Of a DNA stretch of 64,000 nucleotides, positions 8,249 through 18,130 are shown in pieces. The DNA comes from Burkholderia sp. Bp8963 (GTDB lineage: Bacteria > Pseudomonadota > Gammaproteobacteria > Burkholderiales > Burkholderiaceae): positions 186,001-250,000 of the forward strand of contig NZ_QTQP01000004.1 of NCBI RefSeq assembly GCF_003854275.1, in the 5' to 3' direction. The notes beneath the pieces were generated by a model that was not told the DNA's origin, did not search any database, and worked only from the letters and a program-made list of their open reading frames with translations. Numbering within the stretch: the first letter of the stretch is position 1; each line of letters opens with the position of its first letter. The position numbers and the translations under genes are program-made.

Positions 8249-9193
8249 ATGCGTCACTTACGTCTTCCCCTGATCCACGCGCACCCGGCCGACGCCGCGT
8301 CGCAGGCGTCCGCGCAGGACCGGCCGCGGCGCGGCGCGAGCTGGCTCGTGTCGCCGTCGGTCGCGGTGCTGGTGTTGTGGATGTCGATCCCGCTCGCGAT
8401 GACGGTCTGGTACTCGTTCTCGCGCTACAACCTGCTGAACCCGGACGTGAAAGGCTTCGCCGGATTCGACAACTACCGGTTCCTCGCGACCGATCCGTCG
8501 TTCCTGCCCGCGATCTGGCACACGCTCGTGCTGATCGGCGCGGTGCTCGCGATCACCGTGGCCGGCGGCGTGCTGATGGCCGTGCTGTTCGACCGCAAGT
8601 TCTACGGGCAGGGCATCGCGCGCCTCTTCGCGATCGCGCCGTTCTTCGTGATGCCGACCGTGTCCGCGCTGATCTGGAAGAACATGATCCTGCATCCGGT
8701 GTACGGGCTCGTCGCGAACGCGATGCGCGCGCTCGGGATGACGCCGATCGACTGGTTCGCCGACTACCCGTTGACCGCGGTAATCGTCATCGTCGCGTGG
8801 CAGTGGCTGCCGTTCGCATTCCTGATCCTGTTCACCGCGATCCAGTCGCTCGACCAGGAGCAGAAAGAGGCTGCCCGCATCGACGGCGCCGGCCCGATCG
8901 CGATGTTCTTCTACATCACGCTGCCGCACCTGAAGCGCGCAATCGCGGTCGTCGTGATGATGGAGACGATCTTCCTGCTGTCGATCTTCGCGGAGATCTA
9001 CACGACGACGGGCGGCGGCCCCGGCAACGCGACGACCAACCTGTCGTACCTGATCTATGCGCTCGGCCTGCAGCAGTTCGACGTCGGCCTCGCGTCCGCG
9101 GGCGGGATCATCGCCGTCGTGGTCGCGAACGTCGTGTCATTCTTCCTCGTGCGGATGCTCGCACGCAATCTGAAAGGGGAGTACGAAAAATGA
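8249..9193 (+). CDS. smoF: Sugar-alcohol ABC transporter permease 1
   Basis: Inner-membrane permease of the MalF/binding-protein-dependent transport family, 314 residues and about six membrane segments. The EAA loop that contacts the ATPase reads KEAARIDGAGP. The ATG at 8249 (MRHLRLPL) is chosen because GGAGG lies 11 nt upstream; an earlier in-frame ATG lacks a ribosome site. Its stop overlaps the next permease start as ATGA, so the two halves of the channel are probably made together. Confidence 0.9.
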   Translation: MRHLRLPLIHAHPADAASQASAQDRPRRGASWLVSPSVAVLVLWMSIPLAMTVWYSFSRYNLLNPDVKGFAGFDNYRFLATDPSFLPAIWHTLVLIGAVLAITVAGGVLMAVLFDRKFYGQGIARLFAIAPFFVMPTVSALIWKNMILHPVYGLVANAMRALGMTPIDWFADYPLTAVIVIVAWQWLPFAFLILFTAIQSLDQEQKEAARIDGAGPIAMFFYITLPHLKRAIAVVVMMETIFLLSIFAEIYTTTGGGPGNATTNLSYLIYALGLQQFDVGLASAGGIIAVVVANVVSFFLVRMLARNLKGEYEK

Positions 9194-10041
9194 GCGACCT
9201 GACTCTCGAAAGCCGGCGCATGCCGGCGGTGTTCGGTGTCGTGCGGCGTGCGCTGCCCGGCACGCTCGCATGGCTGGTCGCGCTCGCACTGTTCTTCCCA
9301 ATCTTCTGGATGGCGATCACCGCGTTCAAGACCGAGCAGCAGGCGTACGCGTCGACGCTGTTCTTCATCCCGACGCTCGACAGCTTCCGCGAGGTGTTCG
9401 CGCGCAGCGACTACTTCTCGTTCGCGAGGAATTCGGTGCTGATCTCGGCGGGTGTCACGGTGATCTGCCTGCTGTTCGCGGTGCCGGCCGCGTACGCGAT
9501 GGCATTCTTCCCGAACGCGCGCACGCAGAAGGTGCTGCTGTGGATGTTGTCGACGAAGATGATGCCGTCGGTCGGCGTGCTCGTGCCGATCTACCTGCTG
9601 TGGAAAAACGCGGGGCTGCTCGACACGGTGTCGGGCCTCGTGATCGTCTATACGCTGATCAACCTGCCGATCGCGGTGTGGATGACGTTCACCTACTTCA
9701 ACGAGATCCCGAAGGACATCCTGGAAGCGGGGCGCATCGACGGCGCGTCGACGTGGCAGGAGATCGTCTACCTGCTGATGCCGATGGCGCTGCCGGGGCT
9801 CGCGTCGACCGCGTTGCTGCTCGTGATCCTGTCGTGGAACGAAGCGTTCTGGAGCATCAACCTGTCGAGCTCGAATGCGGCGCCGCTGACCGTGTTCATC
9901 GCGTCGTACTCGAGCCCCGAGGGGCTCTTCTGGGCGAAGCTGTCCGCGGCGTCGCTGCTCGCCGTCGCGCCGATCCTGATCGTCGGCTGGCTGTCGCAGA
10001 AGCAGCTCGTGCGCGGGCTCACGTTCGGGGCGGTCAAATGA
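9190..10041 (+). CDS. smoG: Sugar-alcohol ABC transporter permease 2
   Basis: Second permease (MalG-type), 283 residues, with about six membrane segments and the EAA loop EAGRIDGAST. The C terminus QKQLVRGLTFGAVK is typical of this family. It overlaps the preceding gene by four bases and the HAD phosphatase gene by four bases (ATGA at 10038), giving a tightly coupled block. Confidence 0.9.
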   Translation: MSDLTLESRRMPAVFGVVRRALPGTLAWLVALALFFPIFWMAITAFKTEQQAYASTLFFIPTLDSFREVFARSDYFSFARNSVLISAGVTVICLLFAVPAAYAMAFFPNARTQKVLLWMLSTKMMPSVGVLVPIYLLWKNAGLLDTVSGLVIVYTLINLPIAVWMTFTYFNEIPKDILEAGRIDGASTWQEIVYLLMPMALPGLASTALLLVILSWNEAFWSINLSSSNAAPLTVFIASYSSPEGLFWAKLSAASLLAVAPILIVGWLSQKQLVRGLTFGAVK

Positions 10042-10838
10042 GCGCGGCCGGCGAAGGTGCTACCGGCGAAGGTGCGGCCGGCAGTGGTGCAGCTGGCAAT
10101 GGTGCAGCCGGCAAGGGCGTGGCTCGAGAAGGGGTTGCCGGCGAACGCATGGATCGCCACGACGGCGTGCTGATCTGCGATTGCGACGGCGTGCTGATCG
10201 ACAGCGAGGCGATCGCCGCCGACGTGCTGGTGCGCGAACTCGAAGCGCGCTGGCCGGGCGTCGATGCGCGGCCGGCGGTGATGCCGCTGCTCGGGCAGCG
10301 GATCGAGCGCGTGCTTGCCGGCGCGAGCGACGCGGCCGGCCGCACGCTCACCGCAGCCGATGGCGACGCGATCCGGCGCGCGGTCGAAGCGGCCGCGGTC
10401 AACGCGCCGGCCGTCGACGGCATCGCGGCCGCGCTCGCTGCGATCCCGCTGACGATCGCATGCGCGAGCAACAGCTACCGCGCGTACGTCGAGGCCGCGC
10501 TCGCGCGCACGGGTCTCGCGCGCTTCTTCGGCGAGCGGCTGTTCTGCGCAGACGCCGTCGCGCGCCCGAAGCCCGCGCCGGACGTCTATCTCGCGGCCGC
10601 GCACGCGCTCGGCGTCACCCCTGCGCAATGCCTCGTCGTCGAGGACAGCGCGACCGGCATCACCGCGGCGGCCGCGGCCGGCATGACCGTGCTCGGCTTC
10701 ATCGGCGCGGGGCACGCGTCGCCCGCGCAGGTCGACGCGTTGCGCGGGATCGGTGCGCGGCACGTATTCGACGACATGCACGAGCTGCCCGGCTATGTCG
10801 CACGCTGGCAGGCGACGGGCGCGGTGCTGCCGCATTGA
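10038..10838 (+). CDS. HAD-superfamily phosphatase in the polyol operon
   Basis: Haloacid dehalogenase-type hydrolase with the nucleophile motif DCDG (Asp48, Asp50), the cap-domain helices, a lysine in RPKPAPD and the acidic motif VEDSATG. This is the beta-phosphoglucomutase/sugar-phosphatase subgroup. Position in the operon suggests it removes phosphate from a sugar or polyol phosphate, but the substrate is unknown. The first 37 residues are a pentapeptide repeat (Ala-Gly-x-Gly-Ala) encoded by 15-bp tandem repeats. A second in-frame ATG at 10149 starts just before the HAD domain. The coupled ATGA start at 10038 supports the long form. Confidence 0.82.
   Translation: MSAAGEGATGEGAAGSGAAGNGAAGKGVAREGVAGERMDRHDGVLICDCDGVLIDSEAIAADVLVRELEARWPGVDARPAVMPLLGQRIERVLAGASDAAGRTLTAADGDAIRRAVEAAAVNAPAVDGIAAALAAIPLTIACASNSYRAYVEAALARTGLARFFGERLFCADAVARPKPAPDVYLAAAHALGVTPAQCLVVEDSATGITAAAAAGMTVLGFIGAGHASPAQVDALRGIGARHVFDDMHELPGYVARWQATGAVLPH
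10047..10151 (+). repeat. 15-bp tandem repeat coding the N terminus of the HAD protein
   Basis: Seven 15-bp units (for example GCCGGCGAAGGTGCT, ACCGGCGAAGGTGCG, GCTGGCAATGGTGCA) run end to end from 10047 to 10151. They encode a low-complexity Gly/Ala-rich leader. The alternative ATG at 10149 lies in the last unit. Later units are more diverged. Confidence 0.88.
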
Positions 10839-10895
10839 GCAACGTGCCGCCCGCGGGCGGCGCATCACGAATCGAACCTCGAACGGAGACAAATC

Positions 10896-12005
<1,110 letters not shown>

Positions 12006-12040
12006 CGACCTGAAGCGGCCCGGAGCGACCTGAAGCGGCC
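12006..12040. repeat. 20-bp-period direct repeat after the ABC operon
   Basis: CGACCTGAAGCGGCC occurs at 12006-12020 and at 12026-12040 in the short gap between the convergent ABC ATPase and LysR genes. No clear hairpin terminator is seen here. Confidence 0.75.
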
Positions 12041-12058
12041 TGACCCGACCCGAGTCGT

Positions 12059-12943
12059 TCAGAGGTGCAGGTGCGCGGCGACGTGATCGACGAACGCGCG
12101 TAATTTCGGCGTCGGATGCCGGCCTGACGGCCACAGCACGTAGAACGCGATGCGGCTCGCGACGTGCTCGTCGAGCACCGTGCGCAGCGCGCCGCTGTCG
12201 AGCGCGTCGCGCACGAAGAACTCGGGCAGGCACGCGATGCCACGCCCGCGCAGCGCGAAGCACAGGCGCGCTTCCGCGTTGTTGCTGACCATCGACACGG
12301 GGACGTCCGGCGGCGTGCCCGTGCTTGACGCACGCAGCGGCCAGATCTCGAGCTTGCCGCTGCTCGGGAAGCGGTAGTGCAGGCAGCGGTGTGTCGCGAG
12401 ATCGGCCGGCGTGCGTGGCGTGCCGTGCCGCTCGAGGTAGTGGGGTGCTGCGACGAGGTGCTGTCGAAAATGGCCGAGCAGGCGCGACGACAGCCGCGAG
12501 TCGGACGGCTGTCCCGTGCGCAGCACCGCGTCGAAACCTTCGTCGACGACGTCGACGAGCCGGTCGCTGAAGTCGAGATCGAGTTCGATCTCCGGATACG
12601 CGGCCATGAAATCGGCGAGCACCGGCAGCATCAGCGAGCTGAGCAACGGCATGCTGACCCGCAGTCGGCCGCGCGGTGCTTCGGCCGTCTGCGTCAGCTC
12701 CTGCTCGGCCGCGTCGATCTCCGCGAGCACGCGCCGGCACCGTTCGAGAAAGCGCGTGCCTTCGGCCGTCAGCGTGATGCTGCGCGTGCTGCGATGAAAG
12801 AGGCGCACGTTCAGGCGCGCCTCGAGCCGTGCGATCCGCTTGCCGACCGCTGACGCCGACAGCCCGAGCGCGCGGCCGGCCGCGACGAAGCTGCGCGTTT
12901 CCGCGACCTGCACGAACACCACGAAGCCGCCCAGACTTTCCAT
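12059..12943 (-). CDS. LysR-family transcriptional regulator
   Basis: LysR-type regulator of 294 residues. The N-terminal helix-turn-helix (about 1-60) includes FVQVAETRSFVAAGRALGLS and KRIARLEARLNVRLF, and it is followed by an effector-binding domain. The ATG at 12943 (MESLGGF) starts the conserved fold; the longer frame runs into the intergenic region. It is divergent from the beta-lactamase-like gene and MFS exporter gene, which it probably controls, with a LysR-like inverted repeat in the 114-bp gap. Confidence 0.9.
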   Translation of the reverse strand: MESLGGFVVFVQVAETRSFVAAGRALGLSASAVGKRIARLEARLNVRLFHRSTRSITLTAEGTRFLERCRRVLAEIDAAEQELTQTAEAPRGRLRVSMPLLSSLMLPVLADFMAAYPEIELDLDFSDRLVDVVDEGFDAVLRTGQPSDSRLSSRLLGHFRQHLVAAPHYLERHGTPRTPADLATHRCLHYRFPSSGKLEIWPLRASSTGTPPDVPVSMVSNNAEARLCFALRGRGIACLPEFFVRDALDSGALRTVLDEHVASRIAFYVLWPSGRHPTPKLRAFVDHVAAHLHL

Positions 12944-12959
12944 GCGTGATTCCCGATTG

Positions 12960-12984
12960 CGGACAACGATGTCCGGATTGTCCG
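12960..12984. promoter_or_regulatory. Candidate LysR binding site
   Basis: Seven-bp inverted arms CGGACAA (12960-12966) and TTGTCCG (12978-12984), with an extra internal GTCCG, lie between the divergent LysR and beta-lactamase-like genes. Size and position fit a LysR regulator box. Confidence 0.5.
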
Positions 12985-13057
12985 GAACTCTAGCCCAGTT
13001 TTTCTTCTTTCGCCGGCTGCCTACGATGGGCGTTCCTTCATCTTTCGAGGTCATGCC

Positions 13058-14266
13058 ATGTCATCCCTGCCTGCCATCGCGCACGAACAAGAACACGCAC
13101 ACGAACCGGATACCGCGCTGCGCGAGCGGCTCGACGCGGCGCTCGCGCGCGCGCTCGCCGAACAACGCGTGGTCGGCACGGTCATGCTGGTCGCCCGCCA
13201 CGGCGAACTGCTCTATGCGCGCGCCGCCGGGCTCGCCGACCGGGAAGCGGGCACGCCGATGCGCGAGGACGCGCTGTTCCGGCTCGCATCGGTGTCGAAG
13301 CCGATCGTGACGGCTGCGGCGATGCGGCTCGTCTCGGCTGGCCGGATCGGGCTCGACGAGCCGATCACGCGCTGGCTGCCCGAGTTCCGGCCGCCGCTGC
13401 CCGACGGCGGCCCCGCGCACATCACGTTGCGCCAGCTGCTGTCGCACACGGCCGGCCTCGGCTACCGCTTCCTCGAGGCCGACGCCGATGGCCCGTATGC
13501 ACGCGCCGGCGTGTCCGACGGGATGGATCGCGCAGGCATCACGCTTGCCGAAAACCTGCGACGCATTGCCAGCGTGCCGCTGAAGTACGCACCGGGGACG
13601 TCGTGGGCGTATTCGCTGGCGACGGACGTGGTCGGTGCGCTGATCGAGGCGGTCGAAGGGCGTCCGCTCGACGAGGCGGTCGCGGCGCTCGTCACGACGC
13701 CGCTCGGCATGACCGACACCGGGTTCGTCGCGCGCGACACCGCGCGCGTCGCGACGCCTTACGTGAGTACGGACGGTGCGCCGCGCAGGATGGAAGCGTT
13801 CGACATCGCGCCGGTGTACGAGGGCACGGTCGGCATTCGCTACGAGCCGGCCCGCGTGTTCGATGCGGATGCGTTTGCGTCGGGCGGCGCGGGCATGGTT
13901 GGCACCGCGCGCGACTGCCTCGCGCTGCTCGACGCGCTGCGCACGGGCCGCGCGGGCTGGCTGGAGACCGCGTGGACCGACGAGATGGGGCAGGTGCAGC
14001 CGGGCGCGCACGACCTGCCGGCCGCACCGGGTTTCGGCTTCGGGCTCGGATTTTCGGTGCTGCGCGATCCGGTGGCCGCGCAGTCGCCGGAGCCGGCCGG
14101 CACGTGGCGCTGGGGCGGCGCGTACGGGCATGCGTGGTTCATCGACCGGGCGGCCGGGCTGACGGTCGTCGCGTTGACCAACACGCTGTACGAAGGGATG
14201 CACGGACGCTTCGTGACCGACGTGCGCGATGCGGTCTATGGCGTCGGCGCACGGGAGCCGGCATGA
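13058..14266 (+). CDS. Serine beta-lactamase-like hydrolase / family VIII esterase
   Basis: A 402-residue protein of the class C beta-lactamase/DD-peptidase fold. The nucleophile motif SVSK places Ser78 and Lys81. The second motif is YSL (Tyr185) rather than the YxN of true AmpC, and a WGG motif occurs near the C terminus instead of KTG. This set matches family VIII carboxylesterases such as EstB of Burkholderia gladioli. No signal peptide is evident, so a cytoplasmic esterase is likelier than a periplasmic lactamase. A CGAGG site precedes the ATG. Its stop overlaps the downstream MFS gene. Confidence 0.85.
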   Translation: MSSLPAIAHEQEHAHEPDTALRERLDAALARALAEQRVVGTVMLVARHGELLYARAAGLADREAGTPMREDALFRLASVSKPIVTAAAMRLVSAGRIGLDEPITRWLPEFRPPLPDGGPAHITLRQLLSHTAGLGYRFLEADADGPYARAGVSDGMDRAGITLAENLRRIASVPLKYAPGTSWAYSLATDVVGALIEAVEGRPLDEAVAALVTTPLGMTDTGFVARDTARVATPYVSTDGAPRRMEAFDIAPVYEGTVGIRYEPARVFDADAFASGGAGMVGTARDCLALLDALRTGRAGWLETAWTDEMGQVQPGAHDLPAAPGFGFGLGFSVLRDPVAAQSPEPAGTWRWGGAYGHAWFIDRAAGLTVVALTNTLYEGMHGRFVTDVRDAVYGVGAREPA

Positions 14267-15477
14267 GCGACACGACCTCCACGCCGGCCCGGCTCGCGCA
14301 GGCGGATGGGCGCGGCGAACGCCTGCCGGTCGCGAATCTGCTCGCGCTCGCGACCGCCGGCTTCATCACGATCCTCACCGAAGCGCTGCCGGCCGGCCTG
14401 CTGCCGCTGATGAGCGGCGATCTGCACGTGACCGAGGCGCTCGTCGGGCAACTCGTGACCGTCTATGCGCTCGGCTCGATCGTCGCGGCGATTCCGCTCG
14501 TCGCCGCGACGCGCGGGATGCGCCGGCGCCGGCTGCTGCTCGCGGCGCTCGCGGGCTTCGTCGTGTCGAACGCGCTGACGGCCGCGTCGCCGTACTACGC
14601 GCTCACGCTCGTCGCGCGCTTCGTCGCGGGGATGTCGGCCGGCCTGCTGTGGGCGTTGCTGGCCGGCTATGCGAGCCGGATGGTCGGCGAGCGGCTGCGC
14701 GGCCGCGCGATCGCGGTCGCGATGCTCGGCGCGCCCGTCGCGATGTCGATCGGCATTCCGGCCGGCACCGCGCTCGGTGCGGCGCTCGGATGGCGCATCG
14801 CGTTCGGCGGCATCACGCTGGCCGCGCTCGCGCTGATGGCATGGGTGCGCGCGCTGCTGCCCGATTATCCGGGGCAGCACGCGGGCACGCACCAGCCGGT
14901 GCTCGACGTGCTGCGGCTGCCCGGCGTGCGGACGGTGCTCGTCGTGATGTTCGCGTACGTGATCGCGCACAACATCCTGTACACGTACATCGCGCCGTTT
15001 CTCGCCGGCGTGCGGATGGGCGCGCAAGTCGATGCCGTGCTGTTCGTGTTCGGCGTCGCATCGCTGATCGGCATCGCGCTGACGGGCGCGTGGATCGTCC
15101 ATGCGCTGCGGCACCTGACGCTCGCGAGCGTCGCGCTGTTCGCGCTCGCGGCGTTGATGCTCGGCGTGGGCGGCGCTTATCCGCTCGTCTATGCGGCCGT
15201 CGCGCTGTGGGGGCTCGCGTTCGGCGGTGCGGCGACGCTGTTCCAGACGGCGTTGGCGCACGCGGCGGGGGAAGCCGCCGATGTCGCGCAGTCGATGCTC
15301 GTGACGGTGTGGAATCTCGCGATCGCGGGCGGGGGCGTCGTCGGCGGGCTGCTGCTCGACGGGCCCGGTGCAGGCGTGATGCCGTGGGTGCTCGTCGGAT
15401 GGTTGGCGGCAGCGTGGGGTGGCGCGTGGCGCGCGCGCCGGCATGGTTTTCCGGCGGCGCGGCGTCAGGACGCCTGA
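14263..15477 (+). CDS. MFS transporter, DHA1/arabinose-efflux type
   Basis: A 404-residue, 12-segment major facilitator. The first segments show ITILTEALPAGLLPLMS and QLVTVYALGSIVAA, typical of the drug:H+ antiporter-1/AraJ-like group, with RRRRLLLAALAGF as the cytoplasmic loop. It overlaps the upstream esterase by four bases (ATGA), so the pair is co-translated. Export of a compound that the esterase modifies is a reasonable inference. Its 3' end overlaps the convergent SorC-type regulator gene by 13 bp. Confidence 0.88.
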   Translation: MSDTTSTPARLAQADGRGERLPVANLLALATAGFITILTEALPAGLLPLMSGDLHVTEALVGQLVTVYALGSIVAAIPLVAATRGMRRRRLLLAALAGFVVSNALTAASPYYALTLVARFVAGMSAGLLWALLAGYASRMVGERLRGRAIAVAMLGAPVAMSIGIPAGTALGAALGWRIAFGGITLAALALMAWVRALLPDYPGQHAGTHQPVLDVLRLPGVRTVLVVMFAYVIAHNILYTYIAPFLAGVRMGAQVDAVLFVFGVASLIGIALTGAWIVHALRHLTLASVALFALAALMLGVGGAYPLVYAAVALWGLAFGGAATLFQTALAHAAGEAADVAQSMLVTVWNLAIAGGGVVGGLLLDGPGAGVMPWVLVGWLAAAWGGAWRARRHGFPAARRQDA

Positions 15478-16466
15478 GCTTCCAGCGCGGCCCGCGCGCA
15501 AGTTTCGTCGGTCACGAGCCCCGACAGCCAGCCGCCACGCAGCGCGGCGATCACCGCGTCGCGCTTCTTCGGGCCACCCGCGAACGCAATGGTCGGGCGC
15601 TTCGGCGGCGAGCCGAGCGACACGCTCGTTGCGCGCGCGCTCGTCGATGCGGCGATCCGGCGGCCCTGCGCGTCGATCGGCTCGCCGAGCAGTTCGGCGA
15701 CCGCGCCGAGCGCGATCATCTCGTCGCGCTCCTGTTCGGTGATGAAGCCGTCCTCGAACAGCGGGCAGTGGGTGCCGATGTTGCCGATGCCGACGAACGC
15801 GACGTCGGCTTCGCCCGACAGCGCCTCGACGATCCGGTACAGCCGGTGATTGCACCATTGCGCGCGCTCGGCATCGCTGTCCGCGAACAGCGGCGCAGGC
15901 AGCAGGAAGTGCTTGCCGCCCGTCTTCTCGGAGATGTATTGCGCGACGTCGTAGCGGTTCGACGAGCCGTCGGCGGCGATCGCGCCGACCATCGACACGA
16001 GCCGGTGCTGCGGCCGGTCGAGCTGCGCGATCTGCGCGACCGCGGCCTTCAGCGTGCGGCCGCTGCTGACCGCGATCACCATCGGTCGCGTTTCGTTCAG
16101 GTAGCGCTCCATCACCTGCGCACCGGCGACCGCGAGCTTGCGGTCGATCGCTTCGGGCGCATCGGCATCGACGGGCACGACCTCGCACATCGACAGGCCG
16201 TAGCGCTTCGACAGCTGCGCGCCGAGGTCGAGACAGTCGGCGAGCTGGTGATCGACGCGCACGCGGATCAGGTTCTTCTCGACCGCGAACGCGACGAGGC
16301 GCTGCGCGACCGGGCGCGACACCTGCAGTTTCTCGGCGATTTCGTTCTGCGTGTCGCCCGCAACGTAATACAGCCACGCGGCGCGCGTGGCGAGATCGAG
16401 TTTTTCTGAGGACTTGGGCACGATAGCGATTGAATTCGGATCCTGGCGCGCCGGCCGGCGGCGCAT
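15465..16466 (-). CDS. SorC-family sugar-responsive transcriptional regulator
   Basis: A 333-residue regulator with an N-terminal helix-turn-helix (QNEIAEKLQVSRPVAQRL, about residues 38-55 of the chosen product). A C-terminal sugar-phosphate-binding domain (PF04198 type) contains AVSSGRTL, GIGNIGTH and GGPKKRDA. Relatives such as DalR regulate arabitol genes. It is the third gene after the dehydrogenase and xylulokinase, so it likely controls them and perhaps the ABC operon. The ATG at 16466 is one of two possible starts. Confidence 0.88.
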   Translation of the reverse strand: MRRRPARQDPNSIAIVPKSSEKLDLATRAAWLYYVAGDTQNEIAEKLQVSRPVAQRLVAFAVEKNLIRVRVDHQLADCLDLGAQLSKRYGLSMCEVVPVDADAPEAIDRKLAVAGAQVMERYLNETRPMVIAVSSGRTLKAAVAQIAQLDRPQHRLVSMVGAIAADGSSNRYDVAQYISEKTGGKHFLLPAPLFADSDAERAQWCNHRLYRIVEALSGEADVAFVGIGNIGTHCPLFEDGFITEQERDEMIALGAVAELLGEPIDAQGRRIAASTSARATSVSLGSPPKRPTIAFAGGPKKRDAVIAALRGGWLSGLVTDETCARAALEAQAS

Positions 16467-16545
16467 GGGTATGCACTGTACCGCACTCGCCGCGTGGGGC
16501 CGGTTCACCTGTCGGCCAAGGCCGCGAGGCGCCGCGCGGCGCCGC

Positions 16546-18027
16546 TCACGCGAGCCGCGCGCGCGACGGCTCGTAGAGCGGGCGCACGTGCCGGTACAGC
16601 GCGCGGAAGGCCGTCAGGCGCTCGCGCAGCGCCGCGTGGCGCGCGGTGTCGGGCGTGTATTCGGCGCGCACGGGCGGCTTGGTCAGCACGGCTTGCGGAT
16701 CGCCGCCGACCGCGAGCCAGCCGAGCCGCGCGGCACCGAGCGCGGCGCCCGTCTCGCCGCCGCCGTGCTGGCGGGTGCGCACGTTCAGCGCGTCGGCGAT
16801 CAGCTGCGCCCAGTACGCGCTGCGCGCGCCGCCGCCGATCAGCGACAGCGCGCCGGTTTCGACGCCCGCCGCGTGCAGCGCATCGAAGCCGTCCGCGAGG
16901 CCGAGCGTCACGCCTTCGAGCACCGCGTAGCCGAGATGCGCGCGCTCGGTCGCGTGCGTCATCCCGAAGAACACGCCTTGTGCATACGGATCGTTGTGCG
17001 GCGTGCGCTCGCCGGACAGGTACGGCAGGAACAGCGGCGCCGTCGCCAGCGTGCCCGCGTCGAGCGTCTCGATTTCCGCGAGCAGCGCCGGCTCGTCGGT
17101 GCCCGTCAGCTTGCACACCCAGCGCAGGCAGCTCGCCGCCGATAGCACGACGCTCATCTGTTGCCAGCGGTCCGGAATCGCATGGCAGAACGCGTGCACC
17201 GCGGATGCCGGGTTCGGCATGAAGCGGTCGCCGACGACGCTCAGCACGCCCGACGTGCCGAGCGACACGAAGCCGTCGCCGGCGTGGGTCGCGCCGATGC
17301 CGAGCGCGCTCGTCGCGTTGTCGCCGCCGCCACCCGCGACGACCACCGCTTCCGGCAATCCGAGTTCGCGCGCGACGTCGGCGCGCAGCGTGCCGGACGG
17401 CGCGTTGCCTTCGACGATGCGCGGCATCTGCGCGCGCGTCATCCCGCACGCGGCGAGCAGCGCGTCGGACCAGTCGCGGCGCCCGACGTCGAGCCACAGC
17501 GTGCCGGCCGCATCGGACGGATCGGACACCTTCGCTCCCGTCAGCCTGAAGCGCAGGTAGTCCTTCGGCATCAGCACGCAGGCCGTCGCCGCGAACACGT
17601 CGGGTTCGTGCTTTGCGACCCACAGCAGCTTCGGCGCGGTGAAGCCGGGCATCGCGAGATTGCCGGCGAGCGTGTGCAGGGCAGGCGCGCGTTCGGTGAG
17701 CAGCGCGCATTCGTCGGCGCTGCGCATGTCGTTCCACAGGATCGCGGGACGCAGCACGCGATCGGCGCGGTCGAGCAGCACCGCGCCGTGCATCTGGCCC
17801 GACAGGCCGATCCCGCGCACCTGTGCGAACGCGTGTGGATGACGCTCGCGCAGCGTGGCGAGTGCGGCGAGCGTGCCGCGCCACCAGTCGTCCGGATGCT
17901 GTTCGGCCCAGCGCGGGTGCGGGCGCGACACGGCAAACGGCGTGCCCGCGGTGCCGACGACCGTGCCGTCCGGCGCCAGCAGCAGCACCTTCACTTCCGA
18001 GGTGCCGAGGTCGATGCCGAGATACAT
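16546..18027 (-). CDS. xylB: Xylulokinase
   Basis: FGGY kinase that phosphorylates D-xylulose to xylulose-5-phosphate, 493 residues as usual. The N terminus MYLGIDLGTSEVK carries the phosphate-binding motif. Further marks are GLSGQMHGAVLLD, WNDMRS, the LPYLSGERTPHNDP segment and LIGGGARS near the C terminus. It lies 103 bp after the arabitol/mannitol dehydrogenase on the same strand, so D-arabitol would pass via D-xylulose into the pentose phosphate pathway. Confidence 0.93.
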   Translation of the reverse strand: MYLGIDLGTSEVKVLLLAPDGTVVGTAGTPFAVSRPHPRWAEQHPDDWWRGTLAALATLRERHPHAFAQVRGIGLSGQMHGAVLLDRADRVLRPAILWNDMRSADECALLTERAPALHTLAGNLAMPGFTAPKLLWVAKHEPDVFAATACVLMPKDYLRFRLTGAKVSDPSDAAGTLWLDVGRRDWSDALLAACGMTRAQMPRIVEGNAPSGTLRADVARELGLPEAVVVAGGGGDNATSALGIGATHAGDGFVSLGTSGVLSVVGDRFMPNPASAVHAFCHAIPDRWQQMSVVLSAASCLRWVCKLTGTDEPALLAEIETLDAGTLATAPLFLPYLSGERTPHNDPYAQGVFFGMTHATERAHLGYAVLEGVTLGLADGFDALHAAGVETGALSLIGGGARSAYWAQLIADALNVRTRQHGGGETGAALGAARLGWLAVGGDPQAVLTKPPVRAEYTPDTARHAALRERLTAFRALYRHVRPLYEPSRARLA

Positions 18028-18130
18028 GTGCGATCCGTTCCGTCAGTGAGGAGCCGCTACTTTAGCCGCGCGGGTACGCGCATGCCAATGCCGGTTTGAC
18101 CCGACGCGCGGCGGCTGCTTGCGGGCGCCG

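Noticed and set aside
13058-14266. Chromosomal AmpC beta-lactamase
   Set aside because: It lacks a signal peptide, YxN and KTG; family VIII esterase motifs fit better.
14236-16476. A 746-codon minus-strand frame
   Set aside because: It is the shadow of the MFS gene and a second frame of the SorC-type regulator gene.
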